The notes under the pieces: model-generated
The model's database searches: none
Seen by the model: only the letters and a program-made list of their open reading frames with translations
Told to the model about the DNA's origin: nothing
Shown: positions 1-7,813 of the stretch, piece by piece
Position numbering within the stretch: the first letter of the stretch is position 1
How the letters are laid out: each line of letters starts with the position of its first letter
From: a virus
Virus record (IMG/VR): IMGVR_UViG_3300035695_000234
Coordinates: 1-34,047 of that record
Length of the DNA stretch: 34,047 nt
Strand: one strand, 5' to 3'
Translations under genes and position numbers: made by a program

Positions 1-405
1 TCACCCCGGCAACCTGAACTTTCCATCGCCGTTTCTTTCAATTTCGCCGGCTTCCGCCATGCGCCGCAGCACCGTATGAATGGACGACAACAGATTCACC
101 TGTCCCACGCCGATCCCCATCTTCACCAGGTCATCGCGGATATCGGTGGGGCTTAACGCGGTTTGGCGGATCCTGAACAACCGCCGGATGGCGTCGGTAA
201 ATCCTGGCTTGGCATCAATGGCAAAGCCCTCTACCAGGAGAAGCTTGTCCAGTTCTTCCGCGGGAGCGCCGCATAGTTCGCCCAGCGCTTTCACTGTCTG
301 CTTGAGTTTGCGGATTTTCTGGTCCAGGTCGTCTCGCTTCTGCAGTTGTTCCAGCAGGTCGAGCTTCGCTGTCGCATATGCTTGCTTGTATGTCTCGCGC
401 GCCAT
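1..405 (-). CDS. Coiled-coil/winged-helix protein, possible regulator
   Basis: This 134-residue protein is complete; its stop codon is the first three bases of the window. Residues about 10-50 are rich in Lys, Leu, Glu and Asp with a heptad-like pattern (LLEQLQKRDDLDQKIRKLKQ) that predicts a coiled coil. Residues about 65-134 look like a small winged-helix domain (ALSPTDIRDDL, then SIHTVLRRMAEAGEIER and a Gly-Asp-Gly wing). I do not recognise a named family. It is transcribed away from the rest of the accessory segment, and its upstream region holds three direct heptamers and an inverted repeat that could be operator sites. A DNA-binding, perhaps self-regulating, role is an inference from the fold and the context. 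Confidence 0.6.
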   Translation of the reverse strand: MARETYKQAYATAKLDLLEQLQKRDDLDQKIRKLKQTVKALGELCGAPAEELDKLLLVEGFAIDAKPGFTDAIRRLFRIRQTALSPTDIRDDLVKMGIGVGQVNLLSSIHTVLRRMAEAGEIERNGDGKFRLPG

Positions 406-460
406 AAGTGTCTAAAGTCTAAATAATGTCTAAATAAACGTCAACAGTTGACAGTGTCCG
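406..460. promoter_or_regulatory. Operator-like region: three GTCTAAA repeats and a palindrome
   Basis: Directly upstream of the leftward gene are three copies of GTCTAAA (410-416, 417-423, 428-434) and a perfect inverted repeat GTCAAC-A-GTTGAC (440-452). GTGTCC at 454-459 also has its complement GGACAC at 518-523 inside the rightward promoter. The spacing between divergent transcription units fits a regulator binding site. Read leftward, the region also offers TTGACG followed 17 bases later by TAGACT, a weak promoter for the gene at 1-405. The binding protein is unknown; the adjacent winged-helix protein is the natural candidate. Confidence 0.4.
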
Positions 461-508
461 ATAATACGAACAAATTAGCTAAAAAAGTCGAAAATATCAT
501 TTTTTCTG

Positions 509-538
509 TTGACACCGGGACACGATCTGTCGTATAAG
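509..538 (+). promoter_or_regulatory. Sigma-70-like promoter
   Basis: TTGACA (509-514) matches the -35 consensus fully, and TATAAG (533-538) lies 18 bases downstream as the -10 box. The preceding bases are A/T-rich, as in a strong promoter. Transcription would start near 545 and run through a roughly 340-base leader into the zinc-ribbon gene at 886. Confidence 0.6.
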
Positions 539-544
539 ATGTCT

Positions 545-885
545 ATGCAGGGCGGAAGTTGGCTTTGCATAGCCGGGGAGCGGCGCCGGCTTAATCAAAC
601 GGCCTGCAACCTTCCCAAGGCCGGCGCACCGTTGGCGTCTGCGGCGGGAACCTCATTCTGGGCATTCGCTCTTGTGGCGCAATTCACTGCTTCGGCGGGA
701 ATGCGCGCCCATCGGGTGCAGAGCGCTAGGACCCCGTGGTCCTCACTCCACCGCAGAATGATGAGGTTCCCAAAGTGTGTCCAAACAAAATCGTTAATAG
801 AGCAGCGTGAAACCAAGCCTGCTTAACCACAAAGATTGCTGTTTTCATCTGCTCGCCGGTTTGCGTCCGGCTAGGAGGCATTTCT
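545..885 (+). other. Long foldable 5' leader or small RNA region, no convincing gene
   Basis: About 340 bases separate the promoter from the next well-supported start codon. The stretch is rich in inverted repeats: GCGCCGGCTT (583-592) with AAGGCCGGCGC (617-627); GGAACCTCATTCTG (647-660) with CAGAATGATGAGGTTCC (754-770); a perfect hairpin AGGACC-CCGT-GGTCCT (728-743) nested inside that stem; and GCCGG-TTTGCGT-CCGGC (855-871), which ends one base before the ribosome-binding site of the gene at 886. Open frames on either strand here have no ribosome-binding site or recognisable family. It may be a structured leader, an independent RNA, or a decayed interspersed repeat; the sequence alone does not decide. 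Confidence 0.4.
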
Positions 886-1146
886 ATGGCGCACGACCAT
901 AACGGCCGTGTGGGTCCGCCGCGCTGCGAAGAGTGCAACGCGCCCCTCAATTCCGACGATCGCCGGCTCGGCTCGATCTCCCCGCGATCGCTCTGCCTCG
1001 ACTGCCACCTCGAACGCAACCCGTTTCCTCGGATCAGGAAGAGAAAAGGCCGCCCGCCGCGCGAACTGCGTCCGTGCGCTTTTGAACTCTCATTGTTTAG
1101 TGCCCCCATCCCGAACTCCGAGGCCGAGCCTTTGGTGAGATCGTAA
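886..1146 (+). CDS. Small zinc-ribbon protein
   Basis: This 86-residue protein has two Cys pairs (Cys14/Cys17 in RCEECNAPL and Cys37/Cys40 in CLDCHLERN), the layout of a four-cysteine zinc ribbon. The start is well supported by AGGAGG seven bases upstream. Past residue 45 the sequence is basic (RIRKRKGRPPR), suggesting nucleic-acid contact, and the C-terminus has no recognisable domain. A hairpin ends just before the ribosome-binding site and could modulate translation. It lies downstream of the promoter at 509-538 and 43 bases before a secreted-protein gene. I do not recognise a specific family; a small DNA- or RNA-binding accessory protein is the most that can be said. Confidence 0.6.
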   Translation: MAHDHNGRVGPPRCEECNAPLNSDDRRLGSISPRSLCLDCHLERNPFPRIRKRKGRPPRELRPCAFELSLFSAPIPNSEAEPLVRS

Positions 1147-1189
1147 CGGCTTTAAAACTAGGGCCCTATGCCCCTGAAAAGAGATGACC

Positions 1190-1729
1190 ATGAACAAAAA
1201 GAAATTCGTTCTCGCCGTTCTAGCCCTTCTGTCCATCGCTACGCTTCTCGTCTTTGCTCAAACTACCAGCCAGTTTCCTGAACTGGATAAAAACGGCAGA
1301 CCCGTGCTCCCGCGCCCCATGCCGCACGTGGTGTACTCGCCTGCTGATCTTGCGCACAGTGCGGTGGTTCTGCCCGCTTCTATCGGTGGCGCAACACCCA
1401 ATACCGCTATCATCCGTCTTGGCGATGCTACCAAGATGACCGTCTTCGCCTCCTGCACGCAGAATTTTGATCTGGTCATGAGCGTTTACACGGCCGACGA
1501 TCAGGGCCAGTCCAGCCCGAATTTCATTCTCTATAACAGTTATGTCATCGCCACCAACATGGCGTCCGGTGCGCAGCAGGCATTCCTGGCCAGCGAACTT
1601 GCTCCCACCGTCACCAGCGGCACTCTCGGCGCGCCCGTACGCCTTCCTCAGTTGGCCGTCTCATTCTTTGAGAAGAATCAGGTCGCCACCGCCGGGTCCT
1701 GTACCGACCGCGTCATCGTCGGCTACTGA
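1190..1729 (+). CDS. Secreted protein of unknown function
   Basis: A 179-residue protein with a clear Sec signal peptide: MNKKK, a hydrophobic core to about residue 20, and likely cleavage after VFA at residue 23. An in-frame ATG two codons upstream (1184) touches the purine-rich stretch AAAAGAG, whereas the ATG at 1190 has it six bases away, so 1190 is preferred. The mature part contains two cysteines (in ASCTQ and GSCTD) that could form a disulfide after export, and it has a beta-rich composition. No family is recognised. It sits between accessory genes and the portal gene, an unusual place for an exported protein in a late phage cluster, which suggests inserted cargo. Confidence 0.65.
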   Translation: MNKKKFVLAVLALLSIATLLVFAQTTSQFPELDKNGRPVLPRPMPHVVYSPADLAHSAVVLPASIGGATPNTAIIRLGDATKMTVFASCTQNFDLVMSVYTADDQGQSSPNFILYNSYVIATNMASGAQQAFLASELAPTVTSGTLGAPVRLPQLAVSFFEKNQVATAGSCTDRVIVGY

Positions 1730-1762
1730 TTCGATCTATTTCTCAGATTGCCTGCTGCAAGA

Positions 1763-2211
1763 GCGGTTTGGAGCGAAGCGACACAATTTAATGTCACAGG
1801 CGGCGAGGCCCGGATCGCGAGCCGTCAGCATCAAGGCAGAAATGCAGCCCTTGGGATCAACGCTGCCAAAGCGGGTTGGAGCGAAGCGACCAAGATAAAA
1901 GAAGCAGCGAGCCCGACCACGCGGCGAGCTGCCTGCGTCAGGCGCCGAACACACTCAGTTCATCCACACTGCAAAAGCGGTTTGGAGCGGAGCGACCAAG
2001 ATAAAAGAAGCAGCGAGCCCGACCACGCGGCGAGCTGCCTGCGTTAGGCGCCGAACACACTCAGTTCATCCACACTGCAAAAGCGGTTTGGAGCGAAGCG
2101 ACACAATTCAATGTCACAGGCGGCGAGGCCCGGGTCGCCGAGCCGCCCGCGTCAAGGCAGAAATGCAGCCCTTGGGATCAACGCTGCAAAAGCGGTTTGG
2201 AGCGAAGCGAC
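1763..2211 (+). repeat. Five-copy repeat array with A-B-B-A interiors
   Basis: A 20-base core, GCGGTTTGGAGCGAAGCGAC or a one-base variant of it, occurs five times (1763-1782, 1871-1890, 1977-1996, 2083-2102, 2192-2211) at steps of 108, 106, 106 and 109 bases. The four interiors are of two kinds in the order A-B-B-A. Both A copies contain AATGTCACAGGCGGCGAGG; both B copies contain CAAGATAAAAGAAGCAGCGA and differ from each other at only about one base. The last core lies 22 bases before the portal start codon. Reading frames across the array simply translate the repeats and are not accepted as genes. The role is unknown. Confidence 0.85.
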
Positions 2212-2233
2212 ATAAAAAAACGGAGGCCTGACT

Positions 2234-3727
2234 ATGGCTGAAACACTCAATGGCGGAAAGATCACTGCGCTCGATTCTGGGTTGCTTGAAAGAAGCTTCG
2301 TCGCGCGTGTCGGCCGCAAACTGCGTGGCACGCTCGACGTCTGGTTCGGCCCCGACCTGCCTATGGCGCCCAGCGCTCCAGCCGGCACCCCACCGCGCAC
2401 GCTTGACTATCCGGTCGGCTATAACATCAACATTCAGCCTCGGAACATGGAGCCCATCTCGTTTGATCAGATGCGCTCCCTGGCCGACTCCTTCGATCTC
2501 GTTCGCCTCTGCATTGAGACGCGCAAAGACCAGGTCAGCCGCATGCCTTGGGCCTTTCGTCTAAAAACGCAGCCCGGCGGGCCAAAGCGTTCCCCCAACA
2601 CCAGCAACAGCGCCATTGGCGGTAATGACGATGAAGAGCGCGATCCCCGGCTTACCCAGCTGACCAATTTCTTCTCGTATCCTGACCGAGAGCATAGCTG
2701 GCAGCAATGGGTGCGCCTCCTGCTCGAAGATCTGCTCGTCCTCGACGCACCAGTGCTGGTCCCGATCGGTTCCCAGGAAGGCGAGCTATGGTCTCCGGGC
2801 AAGTCCCTTTATGCCCTCGAGGTCATCGATGGTTCCACCATTGCTCGCAAGATTGATGCCATGGGCCGAACGCCGGCATCGCCGGCCATCGCGTACCAAC
2901 AGATCCTTAAGGGCCTGCCGGCCGTGGACTTCACGGCTGACCAACTCATCTATCGCCCGCGCAACGTGCGCGCACATAAGTTTTTTGGTTTCTCGCCGGT
3001 TGAGCAGATCATTCTCACCATCAACATCGGCCTGCGCCGCCAGATTCATCTGCTCAATTACTACACTGAAGGCAACGTGCCGGAAGCGGTGGCGCAGGTC
3101 CCCAAAGAATGGTCGGCTGACCAGATCAGCGAATTTCAGGAATGGTTTGACAGTGCGCTGGCCGGAAACTCCGCTCGCCGGCGTCGCATCACCTTTGTTC
3201 CTGAATGCGGCAACCTCCAGTTTACCCGCGATCCCATGCTGAAGGATGCGCTCGACGAATGGATTACCCGCATCGTTTGTTACGCGTTTGGTCTCTCCCC
3301 GCAGCAATTTGTCAGCGTCATGAACCGCGCCACCGCCGAAACCAGCGTCGAGCAGGCCGCCGCGGAAGGGCTGGTGCCAATCCTCGGCTACCTGGCAGAC
3401 ACCATCAATTTCATCGTGGCCCGTCACTTCGGTTTCAGTGACATCGAATTTGTATGGGAGCAGGATCGCACCCTGAATCCGCTGGAGCAGGCAAAGATTG
3501 ATGACCTCTATGTTCGCGCCGGCGTGCTCTCCATCGACGAAGTTCGCCAAAGCCTCGGCAAACATCCCGTCGGTATGAGCAACGCCGTGATCACAACCAC
3601 GGGAATCTTTCCTCTTGCCATCAAAGGCGCCGCTCAAAGTTCCGGATCGCCGGCAAAATCTCAATCCGGCGAAGCTCGTGCGGCACAACCGCCCCGGGGT
3701 GTGATCGGATCGAATCGCAAAGATTGA
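2234..3727 (+). CDS. Phage portal protein
   Basis: A 497-residue protein that would form the ring at the unique vertex of the capsid, through which DNA is packaged and ejected. The length and sequence fit the HK97-like portal family: an N-terminal wing beginning around IQPRNMEPISFDQMRSLAD, an RLCIETRKDQVSRMPW helix, a central segment with RPRNVRAHKFFGFSPVEQI, and a long helix around AETSVEQAAAEGLVPILGY followed by a C-terminal tail. The start follows GGAGG with good spacing. The final 35 or so residues are low-complexity and probably flexible. It opens the head gene block. A terminase gene would normally come just before it, but accessory genes and a repeat array are found instead. Confidence 0.88.
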   Translation: MAETLNGGKITALDSGLLERSFVARVGRKLRGTLDVWFGPDLPMAPSAPAGTPPRTLDYPVGYNINIQPRNMEPISFDQMRSLADSFDLVRLCIETRKDQVSRMPWAFRLKTQPGGPKRSPNTSNSAIGGNDDEERDPRLTQLTNFFSYPDREHSWQQWVRLLLEDLLVLDAPVLVPIGSQEGELWSPGKSLYALEVIDGSTIARKIDAMGRTPASPAIAYQQILKGLPAVDFTADQLIYRPRNVRAHKFFGFSPVEQIILTINIGLRRQIHLLNYYTEGNVPEAVAQVPKEWSADQISEFQEWFDSALAGNSARRRRITFVPECGNLQFTRDPMLKDALDEWITRIVCYAFGLSPQQFVSVMNRATAETSVEQAAAEGLVPILGYLADTINFIVARHFGFSDIEFVWEQDRTLNPLEQAKIDDLYVRAGVLSIDEVRQSLGKHPVGMSNAVITTTGIFPLAIKGAAQSSGSPAKSQSGEARAAQPPRGVIGSNRKD

Positions 3728-3746
3728 ATACAGAAGACATCATCCC

Positions 3747-3770
3747 AAAGGCAGCCCATCGGCTGCCTTT
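3747..3770 (+). terminator. Perfect hairpin after portal gene
   Basis: AAAGGCAGCC, a CATC loop and GGCTGCCTTT form a perfect 10-base-pair stem in the 58-base gap between portal and protease genes. The downstream bases (GCCATTGGAGC) contain no U-run, so it is at best a weak intrinsic terminator. It may instead be an RNA-processing or stability element, since transcription must continue into the protease gene 15 bases further on. Confidence 0.5.
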
Positions 3771-3785
3771 GCCATTGGAGCAAAC

Positions 3786-4871
3786 ATGAAATCCTTGAAC
3801 CTCTTTGCCCAGATTGCCAAAATCGACGAATCCAAACACGAAGTCTGGGGCGTTGCCACCGCTGAAGTTGTCGACAAGGAAGGCGAGATCTTCGACTACC
3901 AATCCTCCAAGCCCTATTTCAAAACCTGGAGCGACGAAATCGCCAAAGCCACTGACGGCAAGAGCCTGGGCAACGTCCGTGAAATGCACGAGCCCAGCGC
4001 CGTGGGCAAACTCGTTGCCATCTCCTTTGACGACGACCTGAAACAGATTCGTGTCGGTGCTCGCATCGTCGACAGCGTCGCCTGGCAGAAATGCATGCTC
4101 GGCGTCTACACCGGCTTCAGCATCGGCGGCGCCTACGTGCAGTCTTGGAAAGACGGCGAATACGTCCGCTTCACCGCCAACCCGGTGGAAATCAGCGTCG
4201 TCGATAACCCTTGCGTTCCTGGCGCGCATTTCACGGCCGTCAAAGCGGATGGCACCTGCGAAGTCCGCAAATTTACGGCCAGAACCGATCAAGCTTTCAA
4301 GATTGGTGCCCGCCATTCCAAGGCCACGCGCGCGCACCTCGACGCGCTAAAAGCCTGCATGGACAAAATGGCGCAAAGCCACCAGGAAGCAGAAACCCAC
4401 ATGGACGCGTTGCTCGATGATGGCTCTGCCGATAACACCGCACGTTCGGCTTCGGCGGAAATGAAAAAGATCCCGGACGGTCCCCGTTCCGGAGTAAAGA
4501 CAGGAGATCAACACACAATGCTGGAAGCAAATGACAAAGCGCAATTGGAAAAGGCGCGGGCTGGTTCCGCGTCTGCGCTCGCCAAGCTGGCTGAAATGGA
4601 GCAGGAAGTAGCCGGCTTGCGCAGCGAAATGGAAAGCAATAACCAGGAGATCCAGCGCTCGCTGAGCAATCTCCTGTCATTGGTTGAAAAACTCGTTTCG
4701 CCGCAGGAATCCTCGGCGCGTGTGGCGCGTACCGGTTTGCCCGCGCACACCATCACCAAAGAGGATGATGCGCGGCCCGCGCTGGCCAAGTCCGCCGGCG
4801 AGCCCAGCGTCCACGAACTACTAAAGAAGACGCTGCAGAAACCCCAGCCGGCTTCCGTCTACTTGCGCTAG
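3786..4871 (+). CDS. Prohead maturation protease (XkdF-like) with coiled-coil scaffold tail
   Basis: A 361-residue protein. Residues 1-160 resemble XkdF/HK97-type prohead proteases, which cleave capsid and scaffold proteins during head maturation: the family-typical segments are REMHEPSAVGKL (His68), GVYTGFSIGGAY (Ser112) and PVEISVVDNPC (around 133-143), with His68 and Ser112 the likely catalytic residues. Residues about 165-361 are charged and helical, with a coiled-coil-like stretch (EMEQEVAGLRSEMESNNQEI), as expected of a scaffolding region. Protease and scaffold therefore appear fused in one chain, since no separate scaffold gene lies before the capsid gene. The start follows TTGGAGC. 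The roughly 200 bases between this gene and the capsid gene hold no gene that I can support. Confidence 0.8.
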   Translation: MKSLNLFAQIAKIDESKHEVWGVATAEVVDKEGEIFDYQSSKPYFKTWSDEIAKATDGKSLGNVREMHEPSAVGKLVAISFDDDLKQIRVGARIVDSVAWQKCMLGVYTGFSIGGAYVQSWKDGEYVRFTANPVEISVVDNPCVPGAHFTAVKADGTCEVRKFTARTDQAFKIGARHSKATRAHLDALKACMDKMAQSHQEAETHMDALLDDGSADNTARSASAEMKKIPDGPRSGVKTGDQHTMLEANDKAQLEKARAGSASALAKLAEMEQEVAGLRSEMESNNQEIQRSLSNLLSLVEKLVSPQESSARVARTGLPAHTITKEDDARPALAKSAGEPSVHELLKKTLQKPQPASVYLR

Positions 4872-5073
4872 AGCGCAATTCCCAGACCGCCCGGCTCGCT
4901 TTATTTCCAACCCAGGGTGGAGCAGGCATTTATGGGGCCCCAATGCGCGCCAGGGTTGTGCGTGTTGGCGCAGATGTATGCCTGCGGTTCTTGCCAATAC
5001 CGGCTTTGACCTCTGAGGTATCGAATTTACTTTCAACAACCGCAATTCTCTAGCGGAGAAAAGGAACAGAAAT

Positions 5074-6570
5074 ATGTTTGGCGATCTGAGTCAGCAGACG
5101 TTTGATCTGCTCAATAAGGCGGACATCTCCGCTTTAACCAAAACCACAATCAGTCAGACCACAATCAGTGGGGCCCCAGCAAACCTCAACGCCTTTGATC
5201 TTCGGGGGCCGGCGCTGCAGCTCTATCCGGTCATCACGCCATTGCGCAATCGCCTGCCGCGACAGCTCTCAACCGGCGGCGACCTGGCCACGCGCTGGAA
5301 AGCCATTACGGGCGTGAACACGGGCGGTTTCGAACTCGGCGTTCAAGTCGGCCGCCGTTCCGCGGAAATGGCGGTCACTGAGCTGGACTACACGGCCGCC
5401 TACGCCGGGATTGGTCTTGAAGCCTCCATCGACTGGGAAGCTGTCTGGTCCGGCGGCAAGGAGTTTGACAACAAAGCCACGCTGGTTCAGTCGCTTCTCC
5501 GCGCCGTCATGATCGGCGAAGAGAACATCATTCTCAACGGAAACAATTCGATGGGGTTTGGTACTATTCCGTTTCCTGCGCTTTCTGCGGGCGTCAACAG
5601 TGGTGGCTTTGCCACTTCCGGCACGACGGTATTTGTCGGGGTCGCCGCATTAACCCCGCGGGCTCTTGCCAACTCCAGTGTTACCGGCGGCGTCACCTTC
5701 GGTCAGACAACCCGCGTGAACATTGACGGCACCACCTCTCAGTACGGAGCCGGGGCAAGCGCCATTCCCACGCCTCTTGTTTCATTCACAACCAACGCTG
5801 CCAACCAACAGGTTAATGCGACTATCCCGGCCGTCAGGGGCGCTGCTGGTTACGCCTGGTACGTTGGCACTTCAGCCGGTACGGCAACGCTCGCGGCGAT
5901 TACCAACGTCAACAAGGCGACCTTCGGCGCCGTTGGCAGCGGCACGCAGAACGCGAGCGTCGGCACGGCAGCTTCGGATGGCTCCGCCAATTCGCTCGTG
6001 TTTGATGGCTTCATCACTCAGGCCCTCAAGTCGGCTACCGGATATTTCGCCTCGCTCGATGGCAACACGCTGACCGCGGACCAGGCCAACGGCATCGTCG
6101 AAATCGATACCGCGCTGCAGTGGTTCTGGGATAACAAGCGCCTCAGCCCGACGGAAATCTGGGTGAACTCGCAGGAGGCGCGCAACATCAACAAGAAAAT
6201 CGTTGCCTCCGGCGGCGTGCCGCTCTTCCGCTTCACGCTGCCGGGCAATACCGGCCCTGACGACAACCAACCGGCCCTGCTCGGCGGCGCCAGCATCGCC
6301 AAGTACTGGAACAAGTTCACGCAGCAGTTCCTGGACGTCCGCATCCATCCCAATCTCGCTCCCGGCACCATCTTTTTCAACAGCACCGAAATTCCGTATC
6401 CGCTCTCCGGCGTCGACAGTCTCTCCTTCATCCGTTGCCGCCGCGACTACTACCAGATCGAGTGGCCCGTGGTTTCACGTCAATATGTTTATGGCGTCTA
6501 TGCCGACGAGGTCCTTGTCTGCCGCGCACCGTTCGCGCTTGGCGTAATTGCCAATGTTGCCAACGGATAA
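5074..6570 (+). CDS. Major capsid protein
   Basis: A 498-residue protein placed directly after the protease, as in HK97-fold phages, whose capsomers it would build. The N-terminal half (VITPLRNRLPR, ITGVNTGGFELG, SLLRAVMIGEENIILNGN) and the C-terminal half (EIWVNSQEARNINKKI, PGTIFFNSTEIPYPL, ALGVIAN at the end) read as typical capsid segments. Residues about 185-300 are Gly/Ala/Thr-rich and include an Ig- or fibronectin-like stretch (VRGAAGYAWYVGTSAGTATL), best seen as a surface domain inserted in the fold. GGAGAAAAGGAA upstream provides the ribosome-binding site. A hairpin lies 78 bases past the stop. Confidence 0.88.
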   Translation: MFGDLSQQTFDLLNKADISALTKTTISQTTISGAPANLNAFDLRGPALQLYPVITPLRNRLPRQLSTGGDLATRWKAITGVNTGGFELGVQVGRRSAEMAVTELDYTAAYAGIGLEASIDWEAVWSGGKEFDNKATLVQSLLRAVMIGEENIILNGNNSMGFGTIPFPALSAGVNSGGFATSGTTVFVGVAALTPRALANSSVTGGVTFGQTTRVNIDGTTSQYGAGASAIPTPLVSFTTNAANQQVNATIPAVRGAAGYAWYVGTSAGTATLAAITNVNKATFGAVGSGTQNASVGTAASDGSANSLVFDGFITQALKSATGYFASLDGNTLTADQANGIVEIDTALQWFWDNKRLSPTEIWVNSQEARNINKKIVASGGVPLFRFTLPGNTGPDDNQPALLGGASIAKYWNKFTQQFLDVRIHPNLAPGTIFFNSTEIPYPLSGVDSLSFIRCRRDYYQIEWPVVSRQYVYGVYADEVLVCRAPFALGVIANVANG

Positions 6571-6648
6571 ACGATTCATCGGCGGCTTGATTTCCTCGAA
6601 TCGCCGCTGATGCTCCTCGCCTGCCAACCAGCAGGTTGCAGGAGAAGG

Positions 6649-6690
6649 AAGGCAGTCTGAGGCTTCCTGACCCAGACTGCCTTTCTCTTT
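6649..6690 (+). terminator. Hairpin terminator after major capsid gene
   Basis: AAGGCAGTCTG (6649-6659) pairs perfectly over 11 bases with CAGACTGCCTT (6673-6683) around a 13-base loop, followed by TCTCTTT. The position between capsid and connector genes suits an intrinsic, probably partial, terminator that lowers transcription of downstream genes relative to capsid. Confidence 0.6.
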
Positions 6691-6746
6691 CAATCTCACA
6701 AACCATACCCGTGCTGCGAAGCTGCTTCATTCTTGGAGGTAACCCC

Positions 6747-7319
6747 ATGGCTGCTGCTCCTGACGATCTTTGCACCGTTTCAGAACTCAAAGCATGGCTG
6801 CCCAACCAGGGCAACAATGACGATGTAACTCTGCAAAGCCTTATTTCCAATGCCAGTCTGCAAGTCCTGCAGTATATCGATCGCCCGCACATCCTGTCAT
6901 CAGTACTGGGTGCGCTTACGGAAAACTATGATGGAAATGATTCGGATCGGCTGCTCCCGCGCAATTTCCCCGTCATTTCGGTCTCCAGCGTCAGCGTCGA
7001 TGGCGTTCCGATCCAGCAGGCAACAACTCCCGTCACCGCGGGCTTCCTGTGGGACGGGCGGCGCATCTTGTTGCGCGGATTTCGTTTTTGCCGCGGCGTG
7101 CAGAACGTGCAGATCTCATACACCGCGGGCTACTTGAGCGTGCCCATCGATCTGAAGCAGGCAGCGATTGAGGCATTTGCCTTGACCTATCGCCAGCGCG
7201 TCCGCATTGGCGAAAAATCCAACAGCATGAGCGGCCAGGTAAGCATCGCGTTCGATATGGGCGATGTTCCGCCCCGTTCTCTTGCCATTTTCAGCCAGTA
7301 TCGGAGGTTGGCGCTGTGA
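6747..7319 (+). CDS. Head-tail connector protein (gp6-like)
   Basis: A 190-residue protein that by position and motifs is a head-tail adaptor forming a ring under the portal. The N-terminal part (CTVSELKAWLP, then TLQSLISNASLQVLQYIDRP) and the middle (LPRNFPVISVSSVSVDGVPI, ISYTAGYLSVPIDLKQAAIE) match the pattern of small connector proteins of the HK97 gp6/YqbG type, in which helices flank a beta insertion. The ATG at 6747 is preferred because GGAGG lies seven bases upstream; the frame is open further upstream but overlaps the hairpin. The stop overlaps the next gene's start. Confidence 0.75.
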   Translation: MAAAPDDLCTVSELKAWLPNQGNNDDVTLQSLISNASLQVLQYIDRPHILSSVLGALTENYDGNDSDRLLPRNFPVISVSSVSVDGVPIQQATTPVTAGFLWDGRRILLRGFRFCRGVQNVQISYTAGYLSVPIDLKQAAIEAFALTYRQRVRIGEKSNSMSGQVSIAFDMGDVPPRSLAIFSQYRRLAL

Positions 7320-7813
7320 TTACCGTAGAAATGGACAATTCCGACTTAGCGCACATTCGGGAACGTCTTGCCCAGCTTCCACCGAGGCTTCTCAGACGAA
7401 CTTATGCGGCGCTTCGGCCACTGATAAAGGATGCACTATTAAAGAAATTGAACAACCATTTTGCTGGGTGCGGCCCTACGACGGTAGTCCGTAATGGCCG
7501 TGAAGTTCCTCCGCCGACCCATCCGACAAAGCTCACGAATCGTTCGAACAATCTGTTCTGGTCAGTCTACCGCTCCTTGAAAATGTCAAGCAGCGGAACT
7601 GATTTCAGATTGAGCATCGGTTCTGATTTGTGCTATGCGGCGATTCACGAATATGGGGGCTTCGCGGGCAGATGCCCCCCATTCAAGAAACCTGATGGCC
7701 ACAGACCCTATATACATCCAAGGCCATATTTGCAACCGACTATAGACGATCTAGTTGAGGTCCTGCCAGATCTTCTTGAAACAGCAATTAGGAGAGCGCA
7801 GGCATCCCTATGA
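7316..7813 (+). CDS. Virion morphogenesis / HK97 gp10-like tail protein
   Basis: A 165-residue protein starting with GTG at 7316, which overlaps the previous stop (GTGA) and is preceded by GGAGG. An N-terminal helical part (LRRTYAALRPLIKDALLKKL) and the later segments SDLCYAAIHEYGG and RPYIHPRPYLQPTIDD match the signature of phage virion-morphogenesis or gp10-like proteins, which join head and tail. The codon use appears more A/T-rich than in its neighbours, which suggests a separate recombination history within the mosaic. The coupling to both flanking genes supports a head-tail joining role. Confidence 0.7.
   Translation: MITVEMDNSDLAHIRERLAQLPPRLLRRTYAALRPLIKDALLKKLNNHFAGCGPTTVVRNGREVPPPTHPTKLTNRSNNLFWSVYRSLKMSSSGTDFRLSIGSDLCYAAIHEYGGFAGRCPPFKKPDGHRPYIHPRPYLQPTIDDLVEVLPDLLETAIRRAQASL

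Noticed and set aside
509-826. Rightward 105-codon frame in the leader, and a leftward 73-codon frame at 595-816
   Set aside because: The rightward frame begins inside the promoter, neither has a ribosome-binding site, and both cross strong inverted repeats.
1736-2047. Open frames on both strands across the repeat array
   Set aside because: They translate the repeated units in register and have repeat-derived composition; no start signal or family supports them.
1763-2211. CRISPR array
   Set aside because: The repeats are regular, but the intervals are about 87 bases and come in only two recurring types, not unique spacers; no cas genes are present.
2786-3688. Long leftward frame opposite the portal gene
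   Set aside because: It is antisense to a well-supported portal gene, lacks a ribosome-binding site and has no recognisable motif; a shadow caused by GC-rich codon bias.
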